DNA of 64,000 bases from Nocardia beijingensis NBRC 16342 (GTDB taxonomy: Bacteria > Actinomycetota > Actinomycetes > Mycobacteriales > Mycobacteriaceae): NCBI RefSeq assembly GCF_001612785.1, contig NZ_BDBC01000015.1:62001-126000 (forward strand), written 5' to 3'. The translations under genes and the position numbers were made by a program. This document shows positions 1 to 9,960 of the stretch, piece after piece (within the stretch, counting starts at the first letter, position 1; each line of letters starts with the position of its first letter). The notes below the pieces were generated by a model. It was given only the letters and a program-made list of their open reading frames with translations, did no database searches and was not told where the DNA came from.

Positions 1-2
1 TG

Positions 3-41
3 TTCCTGTTGAACATCGTGCTGATCGCCGCGACGGCCTGA
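3..41 (+). CDS. C-terminal end of a truncated gene, probably membrane protein
   Basis: The window opens inside a frame that ends FLLNIVLIAATA and stops at TGA (39-41). Only about a dozen residues are visible. They are strongly hydrophobic, so a C-terminal membrane segment is plausible. A strong hairpin follows directly, which supports a real gene end here. Nothing more can be said about function. Confidence 0.45.
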   Translation, partial: FLLNIVLIAATA

Positions 42-45
42 ACCG

Positions 46-77
46 AGAGAGGGCATCGGCCCGCCGGTGCCCTCTCT
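46..77 (+). terminator. Intrinsic-type terminator hairpin
   Basis: Perfect 10-bp arms agagagggca (46-55) and tgccctctct (68-77); the 12-nt middle can itself pair cggc/gccg. It lies 5 nt after the upstream stop codon. There is no long T-tract, as is usual for actinobacterial terminators. Confidence 0.75.
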
Positions 78-86
78 TCGCACCTG

Positions 87-106
87 CTATGCAACTGGTT
101 GCATAG
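87..106. promoter_or_regulatory. Perfect palindrome, likely repressor operator for the SDR gene
   Basis: Arms ctatgcaac (87-95) and gttgcatag (98-106) are perfect around a TG centre. The site is about 80 nt upstream of the SDR start at 185, where an operator would sit. The form resembles TetR- or MarR-type operators. No regulator gene is visible beside it, so the cognate protein is unknown. Confidence 0.55.
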
Positions 107-184
107 CGAGCGGGTTTACGCTTAGTCTGCAAGCGCGTACAGCCGCGGGCTGCTGCCTGCGGCGGAAACGAAGGAGCAGGTCAG

Positions 185-1036
185 ATGACGGAACCGGGAT
201 CCAAGCCGCTAGCGGGCCGGACGATGATCATGTCCGGCGGCAGTCGCGGCATCGGGCTGGAGATCGCCAAGCGGGCCGCGGCCGACGGCGCGAACATCAC
301 CCTGATCGCGAAGACCGATCAGCCGCATCCCAAGCTGCCCGGCACCATCCACACCGCCGCCGCGGAACTCGAGGCGGCCGGCGGGCAGGTAGTGCCGTTC
401 GTGGGCGACGTCCGCGTCGACGAGTCGGTGGCCGAGGCGGTGCGCCGGACGGTCGAGCGGTTCGGCGGCATCGACATCGTGGTGAACAACGCCTCCGCGA
501 TCGACCTGTCCCCCACCGACGCGCTGCCGATGAAGAAGTACGACCTGATGCAGGACATCAACTGCAGGGGCAGCTTCCTGCTGTCCAAACTGAGCATCCC
601 GCATCTGCGCGAATCGGCGAAGGCCGGGCGCAACCCGCACATCCTGACGCTGTCCCCGCCACTGAACCTGGACCCCAAGTGGGCGGGCATGGCGCTGGGC
701 TACACCATCGCCAAGTACGGCATGTCGCTGACCACGCTGGGGCTGGCCGAAGAACTCAAAGGCGACGGCATCGGCGTCAACTCGCTGTGGCCGCGCACCA
801 CCATCGCCACCGCGGCGGTGAAGAACCTGCTCGGCGGCGAGGAGATGATCTCCACCTCGCGCACCCCCGACATCTACGCCGACGCCGCCTACCTGGTGCT
901 GACCTCGCCCGCCAAGGAGACCAGCGGCAACTTCTTCATCGACGACGATGTCCTGGCCGCACACGGCATCACCGACCTGGACAAGTACCGCGTCACCCCC
1001 GGCGACGGCGAATTGACCACCGACCTCTTTCTCTGA
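185..1036 (+). CDS. Short-chain dehydrogenase/reductase (HSDL2-like)
   Basis: 283-residue classical-type SDR. Visible motifs are the Rossmann glycine motif SGGSRGIG (residues 17-24), the NNA motif (101-103) and the catalytic YxxxK pair Tyr173/Lys177. The long segment between the NNA motif and the tyrosine and the C-terminal FIDDDVLAAHGI resemble the hydroxysteroid-dehydrogenase-like 2 (HSDL2) group, whose substrates are poorly defined. AAGGAG at 171-176 supports the ATG at 185. The gene stands alone between a terminator and a convergent gene, and a palindrome at 87-106 suggests its own repressor. The substrate cannot be read from the sequence. Confidence 0.85.
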   Translation: MTEPGSKPLAGRTMIMSGGSRGIGLEIAKRAAADGANITLIAKTDQPHPKLPGTIHTAAAELEAAGGQVVPFVGDVRVDESVAEAVRRTVERFGGIDIVVNNASAIDLSPTDALPMKKYDLMQDINCRGSFLLSKLSIPHLRESAKAGRNPHILTLSPPLNLDPKWAGMALGYTIAKYGMSLTTLGLAEELKGDGIGVNSLWPRTTIATAAVKNLLGGEEMISTSRTPDIYADAAYLVLTSPAKETSGNFFIDDDVLAAHGITDLDKYRVTPGDGELTTDLFL

Positions 1037-1099
1037 CCCGCACGACATGCGGGCATGCCCCCGGAACCGGTCATGGACGCGGTTCCGGGGGCGCCAGGG

Positions 1100-3016
1100 T
1101 CAGGCGCGCGGAGCGCCGGACTTCTCGATCCCGTACAACCGCTCCCAGTTCTCGCGGCTGGTCAGTTCCGGCATGGCCGCGCGGTACTGCGCCTGCACGG
1201 CGGGCAGCTCTCGGCGGAGGCGCCGCAGCACGCGCACCATCCGACGCAGCAATCGCAGCGCGCGGGCCTTGTCGCGCTGACGCACCCGGACACCGGACTG
1301 CGAGGCGTCGGTGACCACCACGTGGTCGAACAGCGAGACATGCCACCAGTAGGCGTCTTCCCTGGTGACGCCGATGATGCCGTGCTGGGTGCGGCCGAGC
1401 CACTGATTGATCGCGCGCTTGATCAAGACCAGCTTCGCGCGACTGGGTTCGCCACCGGCACGGCGCAGTTGGATGTCCGCGGAGCGAACCGGCGGCGTCG
1501 CGGCCGGATGCTTGATCGTCTCGGGATAGTCGGCCCGGCTGGTGCGCGCGGCGGCCAGCGCTTCGATCCCGCCGTCGTGCAGCACCTTCGGGCCTTTCAG
1601 GAAGTCCTCGATGCCCTGCAGAGTCGTGTGCACCAGGCCGTACTGCATCGCGACCAACTGCTCGGCCATCTCCCGGAACAGCCTGCCCGCGATGTCCTTA
1701 CCGTCCAGCTCGGTGTGCAGCGAGCCGACGATCAGCGAGTTGCGGGTGCTGAAGTAGCGCGCCCAGTCGTCGTAGTCCTTCCAGTAGAAGTCCGCGTGCC
1801 AGACCGCGGCGTTGGGCAGCGTGACGGTGACGAAACCGTGCTCGCGCGCCCGGATGCCGTATTCCACGTCGTCCCACTGGAAGAAGATCGGGATCGGCAG
1901 GCCGATCTTCGCGACCACCTCGGCCGGGATGAGGCAGGTCCACCAGGCGTTGTAGCCCGCGTCCACGCGGCGCTCCTGGTTCTTCTTCAGCATGCTGGTG
2001 TTGCGCAGCGCCTTGGGCACCTTCTGGCCGTGCCGCAGCCGGTTCAGATGCACTTCTTCGGCGCCGACGTTGAGGTAGTCGGGGTTGAGCAGGAACAACA
2101 TCTGCGCGCCGACCAGAGTGGGCTCGACCGTCAGGTTGGCGAACGCGTTCAGGCGCAGCACCGTCTCGGGTTCGCAGAGGATGTCGTCGTCCATCAGGAT
2201 GACGTCGGCGTGCTCGTTGACCGCGGACACCTCGTAGAGCCCACGGGTGAAGCCGCCTGCGCCGCCGAGGTTCGGCTGACGCAGGTAGCGCAGCTTCTCG
2301 CCGAAGACCGGCGCGACCTCCTGGTAGCGCGGCCGGTTCTCGACCAGATCGGTGCCCTGATCGACGACGTACACCGCGTCGATGGCGGCGAGCACGGTCG
2401 GATCGGAAGACAGCGCCGCGACCGTCTCGGCGCAGTCCGCGGCCCGGTTGAAGGTGCAGATCGCGATGGCGACCGGACGGACGCGTTCCGGCGCGACGGC
2501 GCTCCAGGCCAGCTCCGCGATGCCGAGCGCGCCGCCGACGGCGTCGAACTCCAGCCACAGCGCGCCGCCGTCGACGTACTGGTCGAGCGGGGCGCTCAAG
2601 GTGACCGAACCGCTCGCGGCGACCCGCTGGGTCTCGATGATCCTGCGGTGCCCCGCGATGTCGGAGGCCACGAGGCGGATGTTCGCCTTGGCGGCGACGT
2701 CGAGCACCATGGTGACCCGCACCTCGGTGACCGTGGTCCAGCGCTGCCAGTAGCTGGCGGCGAACCGGCCGAAGTAGGTGTTGGTGTGCGCGGTCGCGCC
2801 CTTGTCCAAGCGCAGGGTCTGGCGGTCTCGGTGCGCGCCGCCCTTCACGACGGCGTACAACTCGTCGCTCACCTTCGCCGAAGGACCGGTGAAGATACCG
2901 CGCTGGAGCACGAGCCGGTCCGGCGCCCGATGGTCGGCGCGCAGCGCGGCAGGCGCCTCAGCGGCCGTCGAGCGATCGTTTGTTTCGGTAACGGCCTCGA
3001 TAGCCGACTGATCCAT
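1100..3016 (-). CDS. GlfT2-like galactofuranosyltransferase paralogue
   Basis: 638 residues, the length of mycobacterial GlfT2 (about 637), with the same layout: N-terminal beta-rich domain, GT2 catalytic domain, C-terminal helical region. Metal-binding MDDDI (Asp276-278) and the catalytic WDD (Trp381-Asp383) are intact, as is the following AVWH histidine. It keeps QPNLGG and NAWWTC blocks but differs widely elsewhere from the second copy at 60599, which lies next to glf and is the better galactan polymerase. This copy therefore probably adds galactofuranose, or a related sugar, to another acceptor; that is inference. It lies downstream of and co-directional with a GtrA gene, gap 134 nt. Confidence 0.82.
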   Translation of the reverse strand: MDQSAIEAVTETNDRSTAAEAPAALRADHRAPDRLVLQRGIFTGPSAKVSDELYAVVKGGAHRDRQTLRLDKGATAHTNTYFGRFAASYWQRWTTVTEVRVTMVLDVAAKANIRLVASDIAGHRRIIETQRVAASGSVTLSAPLDQYVDGGALWLEFDAVGGALGIAELAWSAVAPERVRPVAIAICTFNRAADCAETVAALSSDPTVLAAIDAVYVVDQGTDLVENRPRYQEVAPVFGEKLRYLRQPNLGGAGGFTRGLYEVSAVNEHADVILMDDDILCEPETVLRLNAFANLTVEPTLVGAQMLFLLNPDYLNVGAEEVHLNRLRHGQKVPKALRNTSMLKKNQERRVDAGYNAWWTCLIPAEVVAKIGLPIPIFFQWDDVEYGIRAREHGFVTVTLPNAAVWHADFYWKDYDDWARYFSTRNSLIVGSLHTELDGKDIAGRLFREMAEQLVAMQYGLVHTTLQGIEDFLKGPKVLHDGGIEALAAARTSRADYPETIKHPAATPPVRSADIQLRRAGGEPSRAKLVLIKRAINQWLGRTQHGIIGVTREDAYWWHVSLFDHVVVTDASQSGVRVRQRDKARALRLLRRMVRVLRRLRRELPAVQAQYRAAMPELTSRENWERLYGIEKSGAPRA

Positions 3017-3150
3017 GAAATCCTCGAAATTCTCATTGTGCCGGACGGGACAGACACGCCCCTGGATGCCTTCACGGCGGGGGTGAGGATATCAACCGCC
3101 CTGTGCGGTTGCCCGCCGTACAGCCACGCCGACGTGTGCACGAAGCATTG

Positions 3151-3711
3151 CTAAACGTTCGCCGATTCGTTGTCGGTGGCGCCGCCATCGTCCGAGCGGG
3201 CTCCGGTGAAGACGAACTTGTCGTAGGCCCAGTACCGGAACACCACGGCCACGATCTGCCCGATCAACGTACCGGAGATGTTGTCCGAGAGCGGGCTGGA
3301 CAGGTCGAGCACGTAGCGGGAGAAGCCGAGACAGCCCAGTTGCAGGCCGATCGCGATCACGTTGAACACGGCGTACAAGAGGTACTCGCGCCCGGGGTTG
3401 TCGGTCTGCTTGTGCGCGAAGGTCCACCATTTGTTGCCGAAATAGGTCACCACGGTCGCCACCGCGATCGCGATGATCTTGGCCGGCAGTGGGTAGTGAT
3501 AGAGCACGCCCTCGCCACCCCAGAAGACCAGGAGGTTGTACGTGCCCGCGTCGACCAGGAAGCCGACGGCGCCGACCACCAGGAAAGCCCCGCCTCGGCG
3601 CAGCGCGGTGAGCGCCTTGCGAACGACCGCTCCGGTCTCCTGCGTCACTGGCTCGCCCGCTGGCGCGGTGGACTCACTGGATGGCACGGCCCGACGGTAC
3701 CGCAGGAACAT
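3151..3711 (-). CDS. GtrA family membrane protein (polyprenyl-P-sugar flippase-like)
   Basis: 186 residues if started at the ATG at 3709-3711. Four hydrophobic segments follow a short polar N-terminus, with GxVGFLVDAGTYNLL and NKWWTF blocks typical of GtrA/DPMS-type small membrane proteins. Known GtrA proteins are proposed to flip polyprenyl-phosphate sugars across the membrane. A divergent GtrB-like synthase starts 120 nt away and a DUF2142 protein follows it, giving the parts of a GtrABC-like system. The acidic C-terminus (DDGGATDNESANV) is unusual but harmless. A second GtrA in this window (20977) is the Rv3789-like one beside dprE1. Confidence 0.85.
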   Translation of the reverse strand: MFLRYRRAVPSSESTAPAGEPVTQETGAVVRKALTALRRGGAFLVVGAVGFLVDAGTYNLLVFWGGEGVLYHYPLPAKIIAIAVATVVTYFGNKWWTFAHKQTDNPGREYLLYAVFNVIAIGLQLGCLGFSRYVLDLSSPLSDNISGTLIGQIVAVVFRYWAYDKFVFTGARSDDGGATDNESANV

Positions 3712-3831
3712 CGAAGCCCCCGCGCGGGGAAATTCCGCTCCCGCACACGGTGAGGTCGGCCACGCGCAAGCTGTGAGTTCCCTGTACCCTCCCCGTGTTC
3801 CCACATTCACCGATCGCGAGGATTGACCCGG

Positions 3832-4806
3832 GTGGACTCCACCGAGCTCCGTATTGCCGCCGTGGTTCCGTGTCACAACGAAGAGGCCTCGGTCGCCAAG
3901 GTCGTGGCCGATCTCCAGGCCGCCGTGCCGGGGATCGTCGTCTACGTCTACGACAATCTGAGCACGGACAAGACCGCCGAGCGCGCCCGCGAGGCCGGAG
4001 CGATCGTGCGGTACGAGAACACCAAGGGCAAGGGCAATGTGGTGCGGCGCGCCTTCGCCGACATCGAGGCGGACGTGTACTTGATGATCGACGGCGACGA
4101 CACCTACGAGGCGTCCGCCGCGCCGATGATGATCAAGACGCTGCTCGACGGCCCCTACGACCATGTGCTCGGCGTGCGCAAACAGGACGAGGGCGCCTCG
4201 GCCTACCGCGCGGGGCACGAGACCGGCAACAAGGTGCTCAACGGCGTGGTCGGGAAGGTGTTCGGCGAGAACGTCGAGGACATGCTGTCCGGCTTCCGGG
4301 TGTTCTCCCGCCGCTTCGTGAAGAGCTTCCCCGCGGTGTCCCGCGAATTCGAGATCGAGACCGAGCTGACAGTGCATTCCCTGCACCTGCGGGTGCCGCA
4401 GACCGCGGTGCCGGTCGGTTTCCGTGACCGTCCCGCAGGCAGCGAGAGCAAGCTGCGCACCTACCACGACGGGTTCAAGATCCTCGCCCTGATCATCGGG
4501 CTGGCCAGGCACGAGCGGCCGGTCGCGTTCTACGGCCTGTTCGGCACGCTGAGCTGGCTGGTCTCCATCATCCTGACCATCCCGATCATCGTGGAGTTCT
4601 ACAACACCCACACGGTGCCGCGGTTCCCGACGCTGTTCCTCGGCTTCACCTTGCTGCTGCTCGGCAGCCTCGCCTGGACGGCGGGCCTGATCCTCGACGG
4701 CATCCGGCGCTCCCGCCACGAGGCGGCGCGCCTGGTCTACCTCCGTTACCACGCGGTGGGCGCGGAGGACCCGCACGGCGTCGGCAACGGCGGAGCCGGG
4801 CGGTGA
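3832..4806 (+). CDS. GT2 polyprenyl-phosphate sugar synthase, GtrB/PpgS-like
   Basis: The N-terminal GT-A domain begins AAVVPCHNEE and carries DGDDTYE as the DxD metal site. Two C-terminal membrane segments (roughly residues 230-290) follow, the standard architecture of GtrB/DPM1-like enzymes that transfer a nucleotide sugar to polyprenyl phosphate on the cytosolic face. The start is chosen as GTG 3832 because GAGGA at 3818-3822 is spaced 9 nt; a TTG at 3823 is possible but sits directly on that site. The stop overlaps the next gene by 4 nt, so the two are translationally coupled. The sugar is unknown. Confidence 0.85.
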   Translation: MDSTELRIAAVVPCHNEEASVAKVVADLQAAVPGIVVYVYDNLSTDKTAERAREAGAIVRYENTKGKGNVVRRAFADIEADVYLMIDGDDTYEASAAPMMIKTLLDGPYDHVLGVRKQDEGASAYRAGHETGNKVLNGVVGKVFGENVEDMLSGFRVFSRRFVKSFPAVSREFEIETELTVHSLHLRVPQTAVPVGFRDRPAGSESKLRTYHDGFKILALIIGLARHERPVAFYGLFGTLSWLVSIILTIPIIVEFYNTHTVPRFPTLFLGFTLLLLGSLAWTAGLILDGIRRSRHEAARLVYLRYHAVGAEDPHGVGNGGAGR

Positions 4807-6395
4807 CGACCTCGGCGGATCGCACCGCCACGCCGGAGGAGAAGCCGGTCGAGCCTTCGGACACCGCACCGCTACCCGCGACCGACACCGCACCGCTACC
4901 CGCTGTGGAGAACGAGCAGGCGACCACCGGCGCGGACCGGTCCGCGAAAGGCTTCGCGGCGCGCGTGGTGACGCGCCTGGGCGCGGCGACGATCGCCTTC
5001 ACCCTGCTCGCGACCATCTTCGGCGCGCTGTTCACCGTTCTCGCCCCGCCGTTCTGGGGTCATGACGAGATCACCCAGTTCGGTCGCGCCTATCAAGTCG
5101 CGCACGGGGGGTTCCTGCCGCAGCGGATCCACGACGATCGCGGCATCGCCTACGGCGGCGACGTCCCGGCCAGCATCACCGAGCTGATGGGCTACGCGCT
5201 GCGGGACTACTCCACCAACCCCGACGAGCCGGACCCCATGGTGGCCGACCCGGCGCGCTACGACCAATTGACCGGCGCCGCGGTTTCGGAAGCCACCGAG
5301 CCGGTGTGGTTCACCAACACCGCGGCCTACTCGCCGGTCCCCTACATCCCGGCCGCCATCGGCATCCGCCTCGGCGAGCTGTTCGGACTGAACGTGGGCG
5401 GCCTGCTGCTGCTCACCCGGTTCGCCGGGCTGGCGGCCTATCTCGCGGTGGTCGGATTCGGCCTGTACGCCTTGCGCGCGCACCGGGTGCAGTGGCTGGC
5501 GTTCACCGTCGCCGCGCTGCCGATCGCGGTGTTCCAGGCGGGCACGGTCACCGCGGACACTATGACCAACGCGCTGGCCATCCTGGTCTCCGCTCTGCTG
5601 GTGAAGGCCATGTTCCTCGGCGAGCGCCTGAACCGGGCCGAGATCGGCGCGCTGCTGGCCGCGACGATCCTGCTGCCGGTGAGCAAGCCCACCTACGTGC
5701 TGCTCGCGCTGCTGGTCGCCGTGGTGCCCGCCGATCGGTTCGGGTTCAGCGGATGGCGGCGCCGGATTCCCTGGGTCTTCGCCGCCGCCGGTGCGCTGGC
5801 GTTCGCGGTGTGGATGAAGATCGCCGCGCCGACCGGCGACGGCATGGGCCTGATGCGGCCGCCGCACCAGTGGCATTCGGTGCGGCCAGGCGACCAGCTC
5901 AGCGGCATCCTGCGCGATCCGCCGGAGTTCGCGCACGTGTTCGGCGAGAGCATCGCCCTGCGCGACCAGCGCTGGTTCAGCCAGTTCTTCGGCGAACTCG
6001 GCTTCGCCTACGTCGACGTGCCCGCCCTGTCCATGCTGGCCTGCCTGCTGGCGTTCGCGGTGAGCATCGGCATCGCCGAGCGGATGACCGCCCCGGCTTT
6101 CCGCCGCACCCTGATCGTCGCGCTCACCATGGCCGCGAGCGTCGCGATGATCTACGTGACGCTCTACATGTCGTTCACACCGGTCGGCTACTACATCATC
6201 GACGGTGTGCAGGGCCGCTACTTCGTGCCGCTGGCGATCGTCACGCTGGCGGTGCTGCTGCGCTGGCTGCCGTTGCGGCTCACCGACGCCACGGGGAAGA
6301 CGCCGTCGGTCGGCCCGGCCGTCACCGTGCTGGTGGCGACGAGCGTGGCGCTGATCGCGGCGGCGGCGAAGTACTACACCATCGTCTGGGGCTGA
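4803..6395 (+). CDS. DUF2142-like polytopic membrane protein, putative GT-C glycosyltransferase
   Basis: 530 residues with a polar Thr/Pro-rich N-terminus (about 60 residues), then a first membrane segment followed by an external loop PPFWGHDEITQFGRAYQVAHG, the signature style of DUF2142 proteins with an acidic pair after the first helix as in GT-C enzymes. About ten or eleven further hydrophobic segments follow. GTG start overlaps the stop of the GtrB-like gene (GTGA). In a Gtr-like scheme this would be the transferase that moves the lipid-linked sugar to a polymer outside the membrane. That role is inferred from context and topology only. Confidence 0.75.
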   Translation: MTTSADRTATPEEKPVEPSDTAPLPATDTAPLPAVENEQATTGADRSAKGFAARVVTRLGAATIAFTLLATIFGALFTVLAPPFWGHDEITQFGRAYQVAHGGFLPQRIHDDRGIAYGGDVPASITELMGYALRDYSTNPDEPDPMVADPARYDQLTGAAVSEATEPVWFTNTAAYSPVPYIPAAIGIRLGELFGLNVGGLLLLTRFAGLAAYLAVVGFGLYALRAHRVQWLAFTVAALPIAVFQAGTVTADTMTNALAILVSALLVKAMFLGERLNRAEIGALLAATILLPVSKPTYVLLALLVAVVPADRFGFSGWRRRIPWVFAAAGALAFAVWMKIAAPTGDGMGLMRPPHQWHSVRPGDQLSGILRDPPEFAHVFGESIALRDQRWFSQFFGELGFAYVDVPALSMLACLLAFAVSIGIAERMTAPAFRRTLIVALTMAASVAMIYVTLYMSFTPVGYYIIDGVQGRYFVPLAIVTLAVLLRWLPLRLTDATGKTPSVGPAVTVLVATSVALIAAAAKYYTIVWG

Positions 6396-6419
6396 GCGGC
6401 TCGGCCCGGCGGGGCGAGG

Positions 6420-7742
<1,323 letters not shown>

Positions 7743-8450
7743 ATGCTGATGAGGAAATTCGCCGCGACGTCGGCACTGCTGATCGCCGCTCTCGGCGTCA
7801 CCGCCGGCACCGTCAACGCGGCTCCGGCCTCCGAGGCCGACGGCGCGGTGAACTTCACCGCGCACGCGACCGACACCCAGTCCATCATCACGACCGATGC
7901 CGGTTCCATGGTCGTCGAGGACGGCACGTTCAAGGTCAAGGCCGCCAACGGTGACGTGCTCACCGGCATGCCGCTGACCTTCCGGGTGGACGACTTCGAG
8001 TTCCCGATCGCTGCCGAGATCGCGGACCACACCGCCACCCTGACCCCGCAGTTCGACATGGCGCACGCGACCTACAAGCCGGTCGCCCTGCCCTTCGAGG
8101 ACAAGGCGCCCTGGAAGAGCGAGTACGACCGTGAGCAGGCCGCCTTCAACCGCATGAAGGACACCATCTCGACCGGCGCCACCATCGGCACCCTGGTCGG
8201 CGGCATCGGCGGCGGCGCCGTCGGCTGCGTCCTCGGCGGCATCGCGGGCGCGACCGTCGCCTCCGCGGCCATCGTCGGCCTGTTCGGCGCGTTCATCCCG
8301 GCCGCGGCCATCGGCTGCCTCGGCGGCATCATCGCCGTCGGCGCGCTGGGCACCCTCGCGGGCCAGCTGCTGATCACCGCCCCGGTCGCCATCGGTGCCG
8401 CGATCCAGTACTTCACCACCATCAACCAGCCGTTCAACGCCCCGAAGTAA
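7743..8450 (+). CDS. Secreted glycine-zipper protein of unknown function
   Basis: 235 residues, starting MLMRKFAAT (a second ATG at 7749 is equally possible). A Sec signal peptide is clear, with cleavage likely after VNAAPA near residue 29. The mature part begins with about 100 polar residues, then a charged linker EDKAPWKSEYDREQAAF, then roughly 75 residues of Gly/Ala-rich zipper (GTLVGGIGGGAVG, GGIAGATVAS, GGIIAVGALGTLAG) with two cysteines that could form a disulfide. Glycine zippers pack into membranes or oligomeric channels. A function cannot be named; the family seems typical of Nocardia-like envelopes, which is recollection rather than a search result. Confidence 0.8.
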   Translation: MLMRKFAATSALLIAALGVTAGTVNAAPASEADGAVNFTAHATDTQSIITTDAGSMVVEDGTFKVKAANGDVLTGMPLTFRVDDFEFPIAAEIADHTATLTPQFDMAHATYKPVALPFEDKAPWKSEYDREQAAFNRMKDTISTGATIGTLVGGIGGGAVGCVLGGIAGATVASAAIVGLFGAFIPAAAIGCLGGIIAVGALGTLAGQLLITAPVAIGAAIQYFTTINQPFNAPK

Positions 8451-8482
8451 TCCGCGGCCGAACGCAGACAACTGAATCGATC

Positions 8483-8520
8483 GGAGGCCCCGCTCGCGCG
8501 TTCGCGCCGGCGGGGCCTCC
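8483..8520 (+). terminator. Strong hairpin terminator
   Basis: Perfect 10-bp arms ggaggccccg (8483-8492) and cggggcctcc (8511-8520), extendable by one pair, followed by attatt. It sits 32 nt after the stop of the glycine-zipper gene. Confidence 0.85.
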
Positions 8521-8745
8521 ATTATTCCGACGCCTGTGCGAAAGTGAACAAATATTGAACAATATGGAACTTATGAACTCCACCGGACGCTGACCTGCGC
8601 TATCAAGACCGAATAACTCTCAGGTGGAATCAATTGGGTCGACGGCGGTCGGCGGGACGGAATTGCCGAAACCGCGGACCCCGGACAGGACGCGAGCCCC
8701 GTCCCGTCGGTCGCGGGGCGAGGCTCGCCTCGAAAGGCCGGACGG

Positions 8746-9735
8746 TCAAGCCGTCCGCGCCTGCTGGTCGTCCGCGATGCGGGCCCGCACGAACTGTGCG
8801 ACCCGCGCCAGCGCCGCCCTGCTCTCCGGCAGGTTCGGCGCGATGCTCATGAAGGCGTGCACCTGGCCGCGCCACAGTTCCAGCGCGTTCGGCACGCCCG
8901 CCGCGGTGAGCCGCTGCGCCATCAATTCCGAGTCGAAGCGCAGCACCTCGTCCTCGGCGGCGACCAGCAGCACCGGCGGAAGCGCGGACAGCGCCGCGTT
9001 GACCGGCGACAGAATCGGATCGAGCGCCCCGTCGACCTCCGCGCCGATGCGCACCACGGCTTCCAGCGCCGACAGCGGGATGTACGGATCCCGCGCGACG
9101 TTGACGTAGTCCCGCTTCGCCCCGTAGTCCAGGTCCAGCAACGGGCTCAAGCCCACCAGCCCGGCCGGCGCGGGCAGCCCCGACTCCACGGCCAGCAGCG
9201 CGGTCGCGAAGGTGAGGTACCCGCCCGCGGAATCGCCCGCGAAGACGATCCGCGCCGGATCCGCGCCATGGCGCAGCAGCCAGCGGTAGGCCGCCAGGCA
9301 GTCCCGCACCGAGTCGCTGATCCGCGTGCGGGGCAACTGGCGGTACTCGACGTTGATCACCGGCAACCCGGTGCGGCGGGCCAGGCTCGCCGCGACCGGG
9401 CGGTGGCTGCGGGTGTTGCAGATCGCGAAGCCGCCGCCGTGCATATAGAGCACCGCACCGTGGCGCAGCGCACGCGACGCGCCGGCCGGGCGGATGATCT
9501 CCAAGCGCATGCGGTGCAGCGTGACCTGCTCCCGGTCGACGCCGTGCGGCTGGGGACGCAACCGCGCCAGTCCGTCCACGGTGGCCGCGCCGAGGGGAAT
9601 GGTCGCCTTGGTGACCGGGAAGGTGCGCAGCACCGGCCGGACCACGCCCATACAGGTCGCCAGCAGCAAGCGCGATTGCGCGCTGGGGCCCCTGGGATTC
9701 ATCACCACGCCGGGCTCGCCGTCTCTGGTCGCCAT
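8746..9735 (-). CDS. Alpha/beta hydrolase, hormone-sensitive-lipase (type IV) esterase
   Basis: 329 residues. The oxyanion motif HGGG ([10 protein letters not shown]) and the nucleophile elbow GDSAGG mark the HSL/LipN family; the downstream AAEDEVL aspartate and the VHAF histidine complete the triad. Such enzymes hydrolyse short or medium acyl esters, often of lipids. No signal peptide is obvious, so it is probably cytosolic or membrane-associated. It is divergent from rmlA (225 bp between them) and convergent with the glycine-zipper gene. The stop lies inside a small hairpin (8740-8756). The physiological substrate is unknown. Confidence 0.87.
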   Translation of the reverse strand: MATRDGEPGVVMNPRGPSAQSRLLLATCMGVVRPVLRTFPVTKATIPLGAATVDGLARLRPQPHGVDREQVTLHRMRLEIIRPAGASRALRHGAVLYMHGGGFAICNTRSHRPVAASLARRTGLPVINVEYRQLPRTRISDSVRDCLAAYRWLLRHGADPARIVFAGDSAGGYLTFATALLAVESGLPAPAGLVGLSPLLDLDYGAKRDYVNVARDPYIPLSALEAVVRIGAEVDGALDPILSPVNAALSALPPVLLVAAEDEVLRFDSELMAQRLTAAGVPNALELWRGQVHAFMSIAPNLPESRAALARVAQFVRARIADDQQARTA

Positions 9736-9960
9736 CGCGCACCTACCTCACAACTGGCGCGCCGAATCACGACCGGACCGTGCCCAGGCGAGGTGTCGGC
9801 GCTGACATCTCACGCAGTGTCTTTTCAGAACACCATGCGCATCGTGACCTACGCAACAGAATCGCCCCAACCCGCCCGCGGCGAAACGCCCGTAACCGAA
9901 TCGAGGACTACTCGGAACCTCACCGAATCCCGGAGCCGCGAAACTGGCAGACTCCATGGC

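Noticed and set aside
8624..9109. Plus-strand open frame across the esterase gene
   Set aside because: It opposes a clear HSL-family esterase with intact HGGG and GDSAGG motifs.
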